The notes under the pieces: generated by a model | The model's input: the letters and a program-made list of their open reading frames with translations, nothing else | Databases searched by the model: none | Told to the model about the DNA's origin: nothing | Part shown: piece after piece, positions 6,832 to 16,032 of the stretch | Layout of the letters: each line of letters opens with the position of its first letter | Position numbering within the stretch: the first letter of the stretch is position 1 | Assembly (NCBI GenBank): GCA_016714765.1 | Contig: JADKCF010000031.1 | Location: forward strand, 1-18,115 | DNA from: Saprospiraceae bacterium | GTDB lineage: Bacteria; Bacteroidota; Bacteroidia; Chitinophagales; Saprospiraceae | DNA length: 18,115 bases | Direction of reading: 5' to 3' | Position numbers and translations under genes: made by a program

Positions 6832-9225
6832 CTAAAGATACCTTCTGAATCCCAAGGTACTGGCCAGTAAGCCATAAATCATCACTGTAATGGAGCTCAA
6901 AGGCATCAATATCGCAGCTACTACAGGAGATAACTCACCCCTGACCGCAAAATACAGCCCCACCACATTGTACAAAAATGCCAATACAAAAGCACCCATA
7001 ATTATCCTTCGGGCGTGCCTGAGATATGTAAGATAGCTGAGCAGCGAGCCGAATGCCTGCGACCCCAGTATAGCATCACATGCCGGCGTAAAATTATTGG
7101 AATCTTCTGAAATGACTATGCCTACATCGCCCTGCATCAGAGCTCCAGCATCATTCAGACCATCTCCGATCATCATTACTTTGTGTCCTTCAGCTTGCCT
7201 TTTTTTGATATAATTCAGCTTATCCATGGGGGTCTGATCAAAAAACATGGATACTTCTCCGGGCAGTAAGGATTTCAGCCTGACTTCCTCTTTGTCATTG
7301 TCACCGGATAGTATACTGACAACATACTTTTTGCATAATGTCGTGATTAACTCCTCTACTCCTTCCCTCAGTTTATATTCTATATTAAACCATGTACTGA
7401 TGTTTTGATTGTTTATCCTGACCAACACTCCCTTTTTATTCCCGATGATATCTTCGCCCATCCATGACTGAGAACCCAGGCAGACAGTATCATTTCCGAA
7501 AGTAGCTTCTATTCCTTTACCTGTAACTTCAGTAAATGCATCAGGTTCTTGTGTATATGACCCATTCAGACTTTTAAATATAGCTTTACTTAGTGGATGA
7601 TTAGACTGGAATACAGCACTTTTTATCAAATACATTTCGTGATCTGACAGTGTTTTTCCGGCCATAGATGCTACTATATTTTTATGGTCAGTGATGGTAC
7701 CTGTTTTATCAAAAATAATTTCATCTACCTGCTGTATACGATCTATCACTTGCACATTTTTCAGATAGAAAAACTTTCTACCCAAAAGACGGAGAATATT
7801 TCCATAGCTAAATGGCAACGCTAGTGCAAGCGCACACGGGCAAGCCACTATCAGTACCGCTGTGAAAGCATTAAAAGCAACTGACTTGTCATATATCAGC
7901 CAATAAGCGAGTGTTGCTACTGCAATGGTCATGATCGTTATAGTAAAATAACGTCCTATCTGCCCTATCAAAGTTTGGGTTTTGGCTTCCTTATCAATAG
8001 AAAACGAATCTTCATCCCAAAGTTTTGTGAGATAAGACTGGTCTACCTTACGCAATAGTTGCACCTTCGAATTGGAGCCCATAATTTTTCCTCCTGCAAA
8101 GAGTTTTTCGCCCGCTTTTTTATGAATAAGATCTGATTCTCCTGTCACAAAACTATAATCAACGGTACACTCGCCTTGAAGTAAAATGCCATCTCCCGGA
8201 ATGATCTCTTCATTTTTGACCAGTATTATATCCCCTGTGTCCAGTTTATCGAGGCTTCTGGACTGCCACCCGTCATCTGTCTTGACCTGGGCAGAAATAG
8301 GAAAATACGACTTGTAATTCCTGTCAAATGCTATGGAATAAAATGTATAATGCTGAAACCACTTGCCTATGAGTAAAAAGAAAATAAAACCCGCCAGACT
8401 ATCCAGGTAACCCTCACCTGTCTCAGACAAAATTTCATACACACTCCTTAAAAACAAGGTGAGCATGCCTACTGCAATAGGAATATCTATATTCAGCTGT
8501 CTTAATTTTAATGTCCAGTATGCGGATCTCAAATAATCAAATCCACTGTATAATAACACAGGCAAAGCAAGTACTATATTGATATAACCTATATAAAACT
8601 TGACACTGGCATGACTAAAGCCTAAGTACTCCGGAAAACTCAGCAACATGATATTGCCAAACGAAAAACCCGCCAGACCTAGCTTATAATACAGGCTTCT
8701 GTCATTGGCAACCGTTTTAGCTCCGGACAATTTTTGCAGATTGAGTTCAGGTGGATAGCCAATCTTCGCCAGCAACTCAACGACTTGCCTTAGTGTCACC
8801 TTCTGAGGATTAAAACTTATGGTAGATGTTTTTGTCAAAAAATTGACCCTGGTACCCAATATGCCCTGATGGAGCTTATTTAAATTTTCCAGTAACCATA
8901 CACAGGATGAACAATGTATCTGTGGCAAAGTAAAACTTATTTTACATATGTTTTCTTCCTTAAAATCAAGCAAATTGTTGACGACTTCCTCATCGTCCAG
9001 AAAAATGTAGTTTTTAGTATGTCTGGACTTTTGGCTGATGCCCGGCGCAGATTCAAAGCGATAATAATCTGCCAATCCATTGTCTTTCAGGACAGTATAT
9101 ACCAGCTGACATCCATGACAACAAAAATTATGTTCATCATGGACAAACGGTTCATCAGGACATTCGTCGCCGCAATGTGCACATTTTAATACTGTTACGT
9201 CTGCCGGTATCCTGAGTTTAAACAT
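6832..9225 (-). CDS. ccoI: CcoI/FixI-type copper-translocating P1B ATPase
   Basis: 797 residues, normal for CcoI. The N-terminus carries a zinc-ribbon-like Cys cluster (C15-x-x-C18, C35-C36-x-x-C39) typical of the family, then a heavy-metal-associated domain with H-C-S-S-C (Cys105, Cys108). Further motifs: T-G-E-S at 361-364, membrane metal site C-P-C at 462-464, phosphorylation site D-K-T-G-T at 506-510, H-P at 543-544 and G-D-G-L-N-D at 687-692. Eight membrane segments fit the hydrophobic pattern. CcoI proteins export copper across the inner membrane for assembly of cbb3-type cytochrome oxidase. In most Bacteroidota the gene stands directly before ccoS and ccoN; here the next gene is convergent ftsE, so the oxidase genes must lie elsewhere. 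A plain copper-efflux CopA is less likely because of the N-terminal cluster. Confidence 0.92.
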   Translation of the reverse strand: MFKLRIPADVTVLKCAHCGDECPDEPFVHDEHNFCCHGCQLVYTVLKDNGLADYYRFESAPGISQKSRHTKNYIFLDDEEVVNNLLDFKEENICKISFTLPQIHCSSCVWLLENLNKLHQGILGTRVNFLTKTSTISFNPQKVTLRQVVELLAKIGYPPELNLQKLSGAKTVANDRSLYYKLGLAGFSFGNIMLLSFPEYLGFSHASVKFYIGYINIVLALPVLLYSGFDYLRSAYWTLKLRQLNIDIPIAVGMLTLFLRSVYEILSETGEGYLDSLAGFIFFLLIGKWFQHYTFYSIAFDRNYKSYFPISAQVKTDDGWQSRSLDKLDTGDIILVKNEEIIPGDGILLQGECTVDYSFVTGESDLIHKKAGEKLFAGGKIMGSNSKVQLLRKVDQSYLTKLWDEDSFSIDKEAKTQTLIGQIGRYFTITIMTIAVATLAYWLIYDKSVAFNAFTAVLIVACPCALALALPFSYGNILRLLGRKFFYLKNVQVIDRIQQVDEIIFDKTGTITDHKNIVASMAGKTLSDHEMYLIKSAVFQSNHPLSKAIFKSLNGSYTQEPDAFTEVTGKGIEATFGNDTVCLGSQSWMGEDIIGNKKGVLVRINNQNISTWFNIEYKLREGVEELITTLCKKYVVSILSGDNDKEEVRLKSLLPGEVSMFFDQTPMDKLNYIKKRQAEGHKVMMIGDGLNDAGALMQGDVGIVISEDSNNFTPACDAILGSQAFGSLLSYLTYLRHARRIIMGAFVLAFLYNVVGLYFAVRGELSPVVAAILMPLSSITVMIYGLLASTLGFRRYL

Positions 9226-9244
9226 ATCTAACGTTTTGATGCGT

Positions 9245-9252
9245 CAAAAATA
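9245..9252 (-). promoter_or_regulatory. Candidate -7 promoter box for the copper ATPase
   Basis: On the minus strand the sequence is TATTTTTG, an exact TAnnTTTG match, ending 19 bases before the ATG at 9223-9225. The 125-base gap after the symporter gene gives room for a separate promoter. No matching -33 TTG is seen at 17-23 bases. Confidence 0.35.
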
Positions 9253-9350
9253 TAATGGTACCGTGAATGGAATGTTGATATGTATTAGGCTGCCTTATGA
9301 CTTACATCACCATACCCGGAATTTTTATTTCTCCCGGTTCAATATTATAG

Positions 9351-10745
9351 TTAAGCCGGATCTGACAAACGATCCTTGGACGGAAGCATCTGCCCCAAAA
9401 ATAAGCCCAATATACTGGCACAAAACCCCGGCAAGAGTGGATTGATTTCGGTAATCAAAAAAAATCTGAAAATAATATATACGGCAGTCCCGGTCATCAT
9501 GGAAGCTATAGCAGCATTACTATGCGTATGATCAAAAAATAAAGCTGCGACAAACGGAACAAATATTGTCACCAGACCTATCACACTTGATTCGCTGACA
9601 AGTTCGAAAATATTTTGCTTTCCCATTGCTAAAATAAAAGATAGGACACTAATGATGATAACGCACATCCTGGTCACTGCCAAAAAGCTCCTATCTGATA
9701 GTTTTTCTTTCAATTGTGGTTTGATGATGTTTTCAGACAACAGGCTGGCAGGGGCCAGTAAAGCGCCACTGCATGTACTCATAATGGCGCTCATTAGCGA
9801 GCCAAAAAATAGTATCTGCAGCCATACGGGCATTTCATGTATGACAAAATGGGGCAACGTGAGCTGCAAATCTCCTAACAGTAAACCAGGGTCAAACAGT
9901 TTTATCGCCGTAATCAGATATAATGGCAACATGGAAAATATCAGATAGATAATTGCCCCTGAGATGGTGGATGTAAAAGCTGCCTGTTCGCTCCGCGCTG
10001 AGTTTATCCTCTGAAAAATATCCTGTGACGCTATGCTGCCAAATCCCAAAACCATCCATGCTGATATCCAGTTGAGCCAGTCTGTGATCGTGTTATCAGG
10101 CAAAATACGGGTCTGCTCAGGAGTAATGCTCGATAATACATGTTGTACTCCGCCCAGCATCTTGGTCACATACCATGTAATAGCCAGTAAGCCACTCACT
10201 ATAAGCACACTCTGCATAAAATCCGTCACTGAGATAGCCCACATCCCGCCTGTAAAAGTATATAACATGACTATTGTTACACTTATGATCATCCCCCAAT
10301 GTAACTCTATGTCCAGCAAAGTTTGCATCAGCAATCCCAAAGCGACAATCTGTGCAGCAGCATACCCAATGAAACTCACTATCATAAGTACAGTGCTTAA
10401 TTTTTCTACTTTAGGCCCATAGCTTCTCCTGAACAGATCGCCGATAGTATACAGATTTAGCCTGTATAGTTTCCGGGAAAAAAAGAATCCTACCAGCAGC
10501 AAACACAAAACTCCACCCAATGGATCCTCAATGATACCCCTGATACCGTGTTTGGCAAATTCTGAACTGGCACCAAACACTGTCTCGCTGCCAAACCACA
10601 ATGCAAATAATGCAGCTGTATTTAATGCAGGATGGAGATTTCTACCTGCATTGATAAAATCTCCTGCATTGTGCACCCGGCGGGAGGCATAAAATCCTAT
10701 GCCAAGCGTCAGTAAAAAATAAATAATTATAGCACCTATCAGCAT
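9351..10745 (-). CDS. Sodium/solute symporter (SSS family)
   Basis: 464 residues with about 12-13 hydrophobic segments. Family signs: the first segment ending in the G-F-Y-A-S-R-R junction, the substrate/sodium region W-F-G-S-E-T-V-F-G-A-S-S at 50-61, the signature Y-T-F-T-G-G-M-W-A near 162-170 followed by V-T-D-F-M-Q, G-S-I-A-S-Q-D-I-F-Q-R at 236-246 and S-T-C-S-G-A-L-L-A near 323-331. Members import amino acids, sugars, vitamins or organic acids with sodium; the closest general resemblance is to proline/pantothenate-type carriers but the substrate cannot be named. The start is four bases after the stop of the aminotransferase gene, so translation was probably coupled to that gene. No own promoter was seen. 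Because the aminotransferase is broken, expression may now be altered. Confidence 0.9.
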   Translation of the reverse strand: MLIGAIIIYFLLTLGIGFYASRRVHNAGDFINAGRNLHPALNTAALFALWFGSETVFGASSEFAKHGIRGIIEDPLGGVLCLLLVGFFFSRKLYRLNLYTIGDLFRRSYGPKVEKLSTVLMIVSFIGYAAAQIVALGLLMQTLLDIELHWGMIISVTIVMLYTFTGGMWAISVTDFMQSVLIVSGLLAITWYVTKMLGGVQHVLSSITPEQTRILPDNTITDWLNWISAWMVLGFGSIASQDIFQRINSARSEQAAFTSTISGAIIYLIFSMLPLYLITAIKLFDPGLLLGDLQLTLPHFVIHEMPVWLQILFFGSLMSAIMSTCSGALLAPASLLSENIIKPQLKEKLSDRSFLAVTRMCVIIISVLSFILAMGKQNIFELVSESSVIGLVTIFVPFVAALFFDHTHSNAAIASMMTGTAVYIIFRFFLITEINPLLPGFCASILGLFLGQMLPSKDRLSDPA

Positions 10746-10749
10746 TTAC

Positions 10750-12001
10750 TCAAATGGCTTCTACTCCCTTCAATTCTGCACTTAGCCTCCTGTGATCGAG
10801 AAAGCTGCGTATCAATTTGCCTGCATGTTCGAGTTCGTCTACCTGCGGTAAAAAAACAATCCTGAAGTGGGCATTATCCCGATGGTTAAAGCCTGTACCG
10901 GGTACTATGAGCACATGTTTCTCCTCCAGCAATCTGTATGCAAAATCTTCATCGCCTGCAAAATCAAATTTTCGGAGGTCCATCTTTGGAAACAGATATA
11001 AAGCACCTTTGGGTTTTACACACGTTATTCCGGGTATATCTGTCATCATGTAGTGTATTAGATCCCTTTGTTTGGTAAGTCTGCCTTCAGGACACACGAG
11101 ATCCTTGATGCTTTGGTATCCACCCAGTGCTGTTTGTATAGCATATTGAGTAGGTACATTGGCACAAAGTCGCATACTGGCAAGTAAATTGAGGCCTTCC
11201 GTGATAGATTTTGCTCTGTGTACAGGGCCGCTGAGCACCAGCCACCCTCATCTGAATCCTGCTGCACGATAGTTTTTTGACAAACCTCCGTAAGTAAATG
11301 TGAGTACATCATCAGACAATGCTGCGACAGGATAATGCACTGCTCTGTCATAGAGGATTTTATCGTATATTTCGTCAGAAAAAATAATAAGCCGGTGTTC
11401 CTGACATATTTTTACTATGGCCTTCAGTACATCTTCATCGTAAACCGCTCCGGTAGGATTATTGGGATTGATCAGTACGATGCCCTTGGTGCGGGAAGTA
11501 ATCCGTGATCTGATGTCTTCTATATCAGGATTCCAGTCTGCCTCTTCATCACAGATATAGTGTAGCAGGTTTGCCACCTGACAAAGCTACTGCTGTCGTC
11601 CATAAAGGATAGTCAGGTGATGGTATCAGTATTTCGTCGCCTTGATTTACAATGGCTTGCATGCTCATCAGAATCAGCTCACTCACTCCGTTGCCGATAA
11701 ATACATCATCGATGGTGACGCCGTGTATACCTAGTTGCTGGGTGTAATGCATGACAGCCTTGCGCGCCGAGAATATACCCAGATGATGGGAGTACCCCTG
11801 AGCGTTTCTCAAGTTAAGTATCATATCATGTATGATCTCATCAGGCACATCAAAACCAAATGGTGCAGGATTTCCTATATTTAGGTTGATGATCTTCTGA
11901 CCCATTGCCTCCAACTGCTGGGCTTTATCAAAGATAGGTCCTCTGATGGCATAGCTCAGATCATTGAGCCTGTCACTTTTTAAATATGGTGTTTCCGGCA
12001 T
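10750..12001 (-). pseudogene. alaA: AlaA-type alanine aminotransferase, broken by a frameshift and an in-frame stop
   Basis: The pieces together make a full-length (about 416 codons) class I PLP-dependent aminotransferase close to E. coli AlaA (YfbQ), the glutamate-pyruvate aminotransferase. Recognisable blocks in order: the N-terminal F-D-K-A-Q-Q-L, N-L-N-I-G-N-P, S-P-D-Y-P-L-W-T, C-D-E-E-A-D-W, I-N-P-N-N-P-T-G-A-V-Y, S-D-E-I-Y-D-K-I-L-Y-D, the PLP lysine in G-L-S-K-N-Y-R-A-A-G-F-R, L-A-S-M-R-L-C-A-N-V-P and G-A-L-Y-L-F-P. Two lesions are visible. One extra base near 11565 shifts the frame after G-G-K-P; deleting it restores V-H-Y-I-C-D-E. Then a TGA at 11248-11250 follows A-G-F-R in the correct frame, where G-W-L-V-L-S-G-P continues beyond. 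Neither lesion is in a homopolymer. The gene ends in TGA four bases before the symporter. Assembly error remains possible. Confidence 0.88.
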
Positions 12002-12015
12002 AAACTTATTTTAGT

Positions 12016-12049
12016 CAAAGATACAATTATTACCAATGCTTGATTCCAA
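12016..12049 (-). promoter_or_regulatory. Candidate promoter of the aminotransferase-symporter unit
   Basis: On the minus strand the -7 box TATCTTTG (12016-12023) matches TAnnTTTG exactly, with TTGG at 12046-12049 as -33 element and 23 bases between TTG and the box. Transcription would start only some 10 bases before the ATG at 11999-12001. The promoter looks intact although the gene it serves is broken. Confidence 0.45.
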
Positions 12050-12105
12050 TTATTAACCATCATAAACTTTGCCATTTATTTTTCCAGTATGAAAACGGAT
12101 GTAAT

Positions 12106-15100
12106 TTAGTTCAACTTATAAGCCAACCCTAAATTTTCTAACTCCTGAATGAACTGATAGTCTGCGGTCACCTTCAGCGAAGTAGCTACAAGGTCTATAC
12201 CGAAATCATCGCCTTCATCCAGTACTTTTAGCTTTAGAGTATGAGGACCTACCCTGGACAGACAGATGTGCTCTATTTCATGGACCATTTTTTCGTCTAT
12301 AAGGTTCAATGGCATTTTTATAGTGAGCGATTTGGTCATGTTTTTGCCTATGGTATCGAGCATTCTGATATCTTTGACATTAAAAAATATCCGGTCGCCC
12401 GACCATCCTTTTTCATTGATACCCTCTATATACAGCACTTGTCCTTTGGTAATCAAATGCTTGTAGGATTCATATTTTTCATTATGCAGTCTGATCTCAT
12501 AACTTCCGGTAAAATCCTGAATAATAAATCTGACATAACCGGTACCTTTTTGAGTAGTGCCAAAGTTGGCTTCTGTAATGATGCCTCCCAGTTTTAAGAG
12601 CTTTGACTGGACTTGTTCCACTTTTTCGAGTGGACAATTAATAAAATGCTGAAATTCAAGATGATAATCATCCAGTGGATGCCCACTTAAATAAATTCCT
12701 GTTACTTCTTTTTCTTTCTCCAGTTTATCTATCTGATTCCATTCGGGGACAATCGGTGGTTTGGGCATGTCTATATAACTTGTCATAGCATCACCAAAAA
12801 GCGACATCTGATTGCTTTCCTTCTGTGCCTGATAGTTGGAGCCATACTTGAGCAATGATTCGATAAATGTTTCGGTACGTTCGCTAGCCAACTCGAAGTA
12901 TTGTGCCCTGTTATATGCCCCGAATGAGTCCAGTGCTCCGCCATAGACGAGGCTATCCAGACATTTTTTATTGACAGATCTGAGATTGAGGCGGCGCATC
13001 ATATCAAAAACGTCTTCGAAATGACCATTTTCTTTACGTTCTCTGACGATTTCCTCCACCGGTCCTTCTCCGACTCCTTTCAGTGCCGATAAACCGAAGC
13101 GTATCTGACCTTTGACATTGACTGCAAATTTGATATTACTCTCATTGATATCAGGACCCAGTACATCTATATGCATCCGCTTGGTTTCCTGCAGGAAAAA
13201 ATTGATTTTGGATATGTCACTTTTATTGTGATTGAGTACTGATGCCATAAAAGCTGCCGGATAGTGGGCTTTCAGATAGGCCGTTTGAAAAGCAATGTAG
13301 GCATAACAGGTCGAGTGAGACTTATTGAAGGCATAAGAAGCAAATGCCTCCCAGTCCTTCCATATTTTTTTTACATTTTCTTCCGGATGGCCATTGGCGG
13401 TACAACCTTCTACAAACTTAGGAAACATCTTGTCCAGTACAGCTTTCTGCTTTTTACCCATCGCCTTACGCAATACGTCTGCATCTCCTTTAGAGAATCC
13501 CGCCAGTTTCTGCGACAACAACATGACCTGCTCCTGATAGACTGTGATACCATACGTCTCTGCCAGAATCTCTTCCATATCGGGAAGGTCAAATTTGATC
13601 TCTTGTTTTCCGTTTTTTCTGGCTATAAAATCCGGAATGTACTGAAGTGGACCTGGACGGTACAGGGCATTCATGGCTATCAGGTCTTCAAATCTGGTGG
13701 GATTCAGATCACGAAGGTGCTTTTGCATACCCGGAGATTCGTATTGGAAAATACCGACCATATCTCCTTTCTGAAACAACTCAAATGTAGCTTCATCTTC
13801 CAGAGAGATGGCATCAATATCCACCTCGGCACCATACCTGTCTTTGATGATTTCGAGGGCATCTTTGATGATTGTCAGCGTCTTAAGGCCTAAAAAGTCC
13901 ATCTTCAGCAGTCCGGCTTCTTCGGCCACAGAGTTGTCATACTGCGAAACCAGCAATACCGAATCCTTTGCCACAGAGACAGGCACATAGTTGGTTATAT
14001 CACCCGGAGTGATGATGACTCCACATGCATGTATGCCTGTATTCCTGACTGAACCTTCCAGTTTTTTGGCAGTTCTGATCATTTGGCCTATCTCAGTCTG
14101 CTCTTCTGACAATTTACGAAACTGATAAGCTCTTTCTTTATCCTCACCAGCAAACACTTCCTTTTGCTTCGAATCTATATCCTTATCAGCCAGCACACCT
14201 GCCAATGTAGCAGACAAATGGGAGGGAAAAATTTTGGCCACCTGATCTACCTCACTCAGCGGGATATTCATCACTCGCCCTACATCTCTCAGTGATGACC
14301 TGGCTGCCATCGTACCATAGGTCACGATTTGGGCTACCTGATTTTTACCATATTTATTGATGACATAATCTATGACTTTTTCTCTGCCGTCATCATCAAA
14401 GTCAATGTCGATATCCGGCATAGACACACGCTCAGGATTGAGAAAACGCTCAAAAAGAAGATCGTATTTAATAGGATCTATATTGGTGATACCCAGGCTG
14501 TATGCTACACATGACCCTGCAGCTGAGCCCCGGCCCGGCCCTACTGATACTTTCATTTGCCTTGCTACAGTAGTGAAATCCTGGACTATCAAAAAATAAC
14601 CTGAATATCCTGACTTAGTGATGACATCGAGCTCAAAGTTAAGTCTTTCTTCTACCACAGGTGTGATAGAACCATATTTGCGCCGTGCACCTTCGAAAGC
14701 CAAATGTCTCAAAAACAATTCCTGTGTATCAAATCCGGCCGGTAGCGGAAATGCCGGCAGCAATATTTCTCTTGCCAGATCCAGATTGTCGATCTTTGAA
14801 GCGATTTCCATAGTATTTTCTATGGCTTCTTTGACATCACCAAAGAGCGTATTCATCTCCGCCTTTGTCTTGAAGTAGAAGTCAGAACTCGGAAATTTAA
14901 AACGTTCCTTATCATCCAGCAGTGATCCGGTATTGACACAAAGCAGCACATCGTGTGGTTCGGAATCCTCCTTCTCTACATAGTGTGCGTCATTGGTCAC
15001 AATGGTTTTTACGTTATATTTACGGGCAAAACCTATGAGCACCTGATTGACATCTTCCTGGCTCATAGTATAACCCTCTATTGGGTTGAGTCCACCATGT

Positions 15101-15681
15101 CTCTGCAATTCTATATAATAATCTTCACCAAACAAATCCAGCCACCACCTGAGTTTTTCCTCCGCAAGATGGAGATTGCCAGTCAGGATTGTTTGCGGTA
15201 TCTCTGCTCCCAGACAACAAGATGTGGCGATGATACCTTCATGGTATTTTTCTATAAGCTCTTTGTCGATTCTTGGGTATTTTCCGTAAAGACCTTCAGT
15301 ATATCCGAGTGAGCACAGTTTTGTCAGATTCTGATAGCCCGTGGTGTTTTTTGCCAGCATGAGCTGATGATATCTGACATCTTTGTTACCCCGTGATTTT
15401 TCAAAATGTTTGATATGTCTGTCTTCAGAAACATAAAACTCACATCCTATGATGGGTTTTATTCCTTGATTTTTGGCTTCCTTTACAAATTTGAAAACAC
15501 CAAACATATTGCCGTGGTCAGTGATGGCTACAGCAGACTGCCCATCAGCCTTGGCTTTTTTCATCAGCGCTTTGATATCTGATGCTCCATCCAGCAACGA
15601 GTATTGAGTGTGAGAGTGCAGGTGACAAAAATCTACCACAGTTGAGATTGGGTTTAGAACAATACAAACTAAAAAATGCAA
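12106..15681 (-). CDS. dnaE: DNA polymerase III alpha subunit
   Basis: Replicative polymerase, up to 1191 residues (start discussed below). Domains in order: PHP domain (H22-S-H24, T-D-H-G at 54-57), polymerase core with G-P-G-R-G-S-A-A-G-S near 382-391, catalytic Asp423 and Asp425 in P-D-I-D-I-D-F, third Asp595 in L-L-K-M-D-F-L-G-L-K-T, helix-hairpin-helix region (L-K-G-V-G-E-G near 867), a beta-clamp-binding motif Q-M-S-L-F at 958-962 and an OB fold near 1030-1110. The ATG at 15679-15681 adds 14 hydrophobic residues not expected in DnaE and overlaps a TATATTTG promoter box. The GTG at 15637-15639 gives M-V-D-F-C-H-L-H, the usual family start, and is the better choice. The disrupted aminotransferase gene follows after 104 bases. 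Confidence 0.95.
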   Translation of the reverse strand: MHFLVCIVLNPISTVVDFCHLHSHTQYSLLDGASDIKALMKKAKADGQSAVAITDHGNMFGVFKFVKEAKNQGIKPIIGCEFYVSEDRHIKHFEKSRGNKDVRYHQLMLAKNTTGYQNLTKLCSLGYTEGLYGKYPRIDKELIEKYHEGIIATSCCLGAEIPQTILTGNLHLAEEKLRWWLDLFGEDYYIELQRHGGLNPIEGYTMSQEDVNQVLIGFARKYNVKTIVTNDAHYVEKEDSEPHDVLLCVNTGSLLDDKERFKFPSSDFYFKTKAEMNTLFGDVKEAIENTMEIASKIDNLDLAREILLPAFPLPAGFDTQELFLRHLAFEGARRKYGSITPVVEERLNFELDVITKSGYSGYFLIVQDFTTVARQMKVSVGPGRGSAAGSCVAYSLGITNIDPIKYDLLFERFLNPERVSMPDIDIDFDDDGREKVIDYVINKYGKNQVAQIVTYGTMAARSSLRDVGRVMNIPLSEVDQVAKIFPSHLSATLAGVLADKDIDSKQKEVFAGEDKERAYQFRKLSEEQTEIGQMIRTAKKLEGSVRNTGIHACGVIITPGDITNYVPVSVAKDSVLLVSQYDNSVAEEAGLLKMDFLGLKTLTIIKDALEIIKDRYGAEVDIDAISLEDEATFELFQKGDMVGIFQYESPGMQKHLRDLNPTRFEDLIAMNALYRPGPLQYIPDFIARKNGKQEIKFDLPDMEEILAETYGITVYQEQVMLLSQKLAGFSKGDADVLRKAMGKKQKAVLDKMFPKFVEGCTANGHPEENVKKIWKDWEAFASYAFNKSHSTCYAYIAFQTAYLKAHYPAAFMASVLNHNKSDISKINFFLQETKRMHIDVLGPDINESNIKFAVNVKGQIRFGLSALKGVGEGPVEEIVRERKENGHFEDVFDMMRRLNLRSVNKKCLDSLVYGGALDSFGAYNRAQYFELASERTETFIESLLKYGSNYQAQKESNQMSLFGDAMTSYIDMPKPPIVPEWNQIDKLEKEKEVTGIYLSGHPLDDYHLEFQHFINCPLEKVEQVQSKLLKLGGIITEANFGTTQKGTGYVRFIIQDFTGSYEIRLHNEKYESYKHLITKGQVLYIEGINEKGWSGDRIFFNVKDIRMLDTIGKNMTKSLTIKMPLNLIDEKMVHEIEHICLSRVGPHTLKLKVLDEGDDFGIDLVATSLKVTADYQFIQELENLGLAYKLN

Positions 15682-15686
15682 ATATA
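15679..15686 (-). promoter_or_regulatory. Candidate -7 promoter box of dnaE
   Basis: On the minus strand this reads TATATTTG, an exact TAnnTTTG match. It overlaps the upstream ATG and lies about 40 bases before the GTG at 15639, so transcription from it would give a leader of roughly 30 bases for the shorter dnaE. A clear -33 TTG is missing; the GC-rich island starts about 20 bases further upstream. Confidence 0.4.
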
Positions 15687-15702
15687 AGATTAATTTTTTT
15701 AT

Positions 15703-15903
15703 TTATCGAGGGCGATACCTGCGGTCCGGGCTATCCGCTTTATTTTGCTTCGCTGCATGTTCGCTACTATCCCTATCGCAGAGTGGCAAATGTACCCTTG
15801 CACACAACACCTGATATATAGCAGAAAGCAAATATTTTACGACCTGAGCAATACCAAAAATCAAAACCAAATATAAAATTATATATTCCAAAGTATTAAA
15901 CAT
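15703..15903 (-). CDS. Small membrane protein ORF, 66 aa, tail within a repeat-like island
   Basis: The ATG at 15901-15903 opens a 66-residue frame. Residues about 5-32 form one hydrophobic helix, as in small single-span membrane proteins. From about residue 40 the composition changes: the tail C-D-R-D-S-S-E-H-A-A... is rich in Arg, Asp and Lys and is encoded by the GC-rich island at 15707-15782. This looks like a small gene whose 3' end was replaced by, or runs into, a repeat. No family is recognised and no promoter box was found upstream. It lies upstream of dnaE on the same strand, about 20 bases before the longer dnaE frame. It could also be a chance ORF. Confidence 0.3.
   Translation of the reverse strand: MFNTLEYIILYLVLIFGIAQVVKYLLSAIYQVLCARVHLPLCDRDSSEHAAKQNKADSPDRRYRPR
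15707..15782. repeat. GC-rich island with inverted ends, possible dispersed Bacteroidota repeat
   Basis: About 75 bases that are far richer in G and C than the AT-rich sequence on either side. It starts with GGCGATACCTGCGGTCCGGG (15711-15730) and ends in CCCTATCGCA (15771-15780). GCGATA (15712-15717) and TATCGC (15774-15779) are inverted, and the pattern CGGGCTATCCGC followed by GCTTCGCT and CTACTATCCC is one I associate, from memory, with intergenic repeats found in many Bacteroidota genomes. Only one copy is present in the window, so repetition is not shown here. Confidence 0.4.
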
Positions 15904-16032
15904 TATCGAATATCGTTATGTGTTTTTCAGATAAGAAGAGGCGCAGTAAAATTATTTTATAAAAAAAAAATTTGGCATACAGTTTGCAATACATATTACG
16001 ATAATATTTAATATATTCTAAAATCTTTTCTT

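Noticed and set aside
9236..9445. Small plus-strand frame spanning the gap between the copper ATPase and the symporter
   Set aside because: It runs antisense into the symporter end and has no recognisable feature; the gap is better explained as leader and promoter of the copper ATPase.
11248..11250. Recoding of TGA as an amino acid to explain the interrupted aminotransferase
   Set aside because: A frameshift elsewhere in the same gene needs a separate explanation, the gene also ends in TGA just before the next start, and no other gene in the window contains an in-frame TGA.
13264..13893. Open frame of 209 codons on the plus strand inside dnaE
   Set aside because: It lies wholly within a highly conserved dnaE region and has no protein-like motif.
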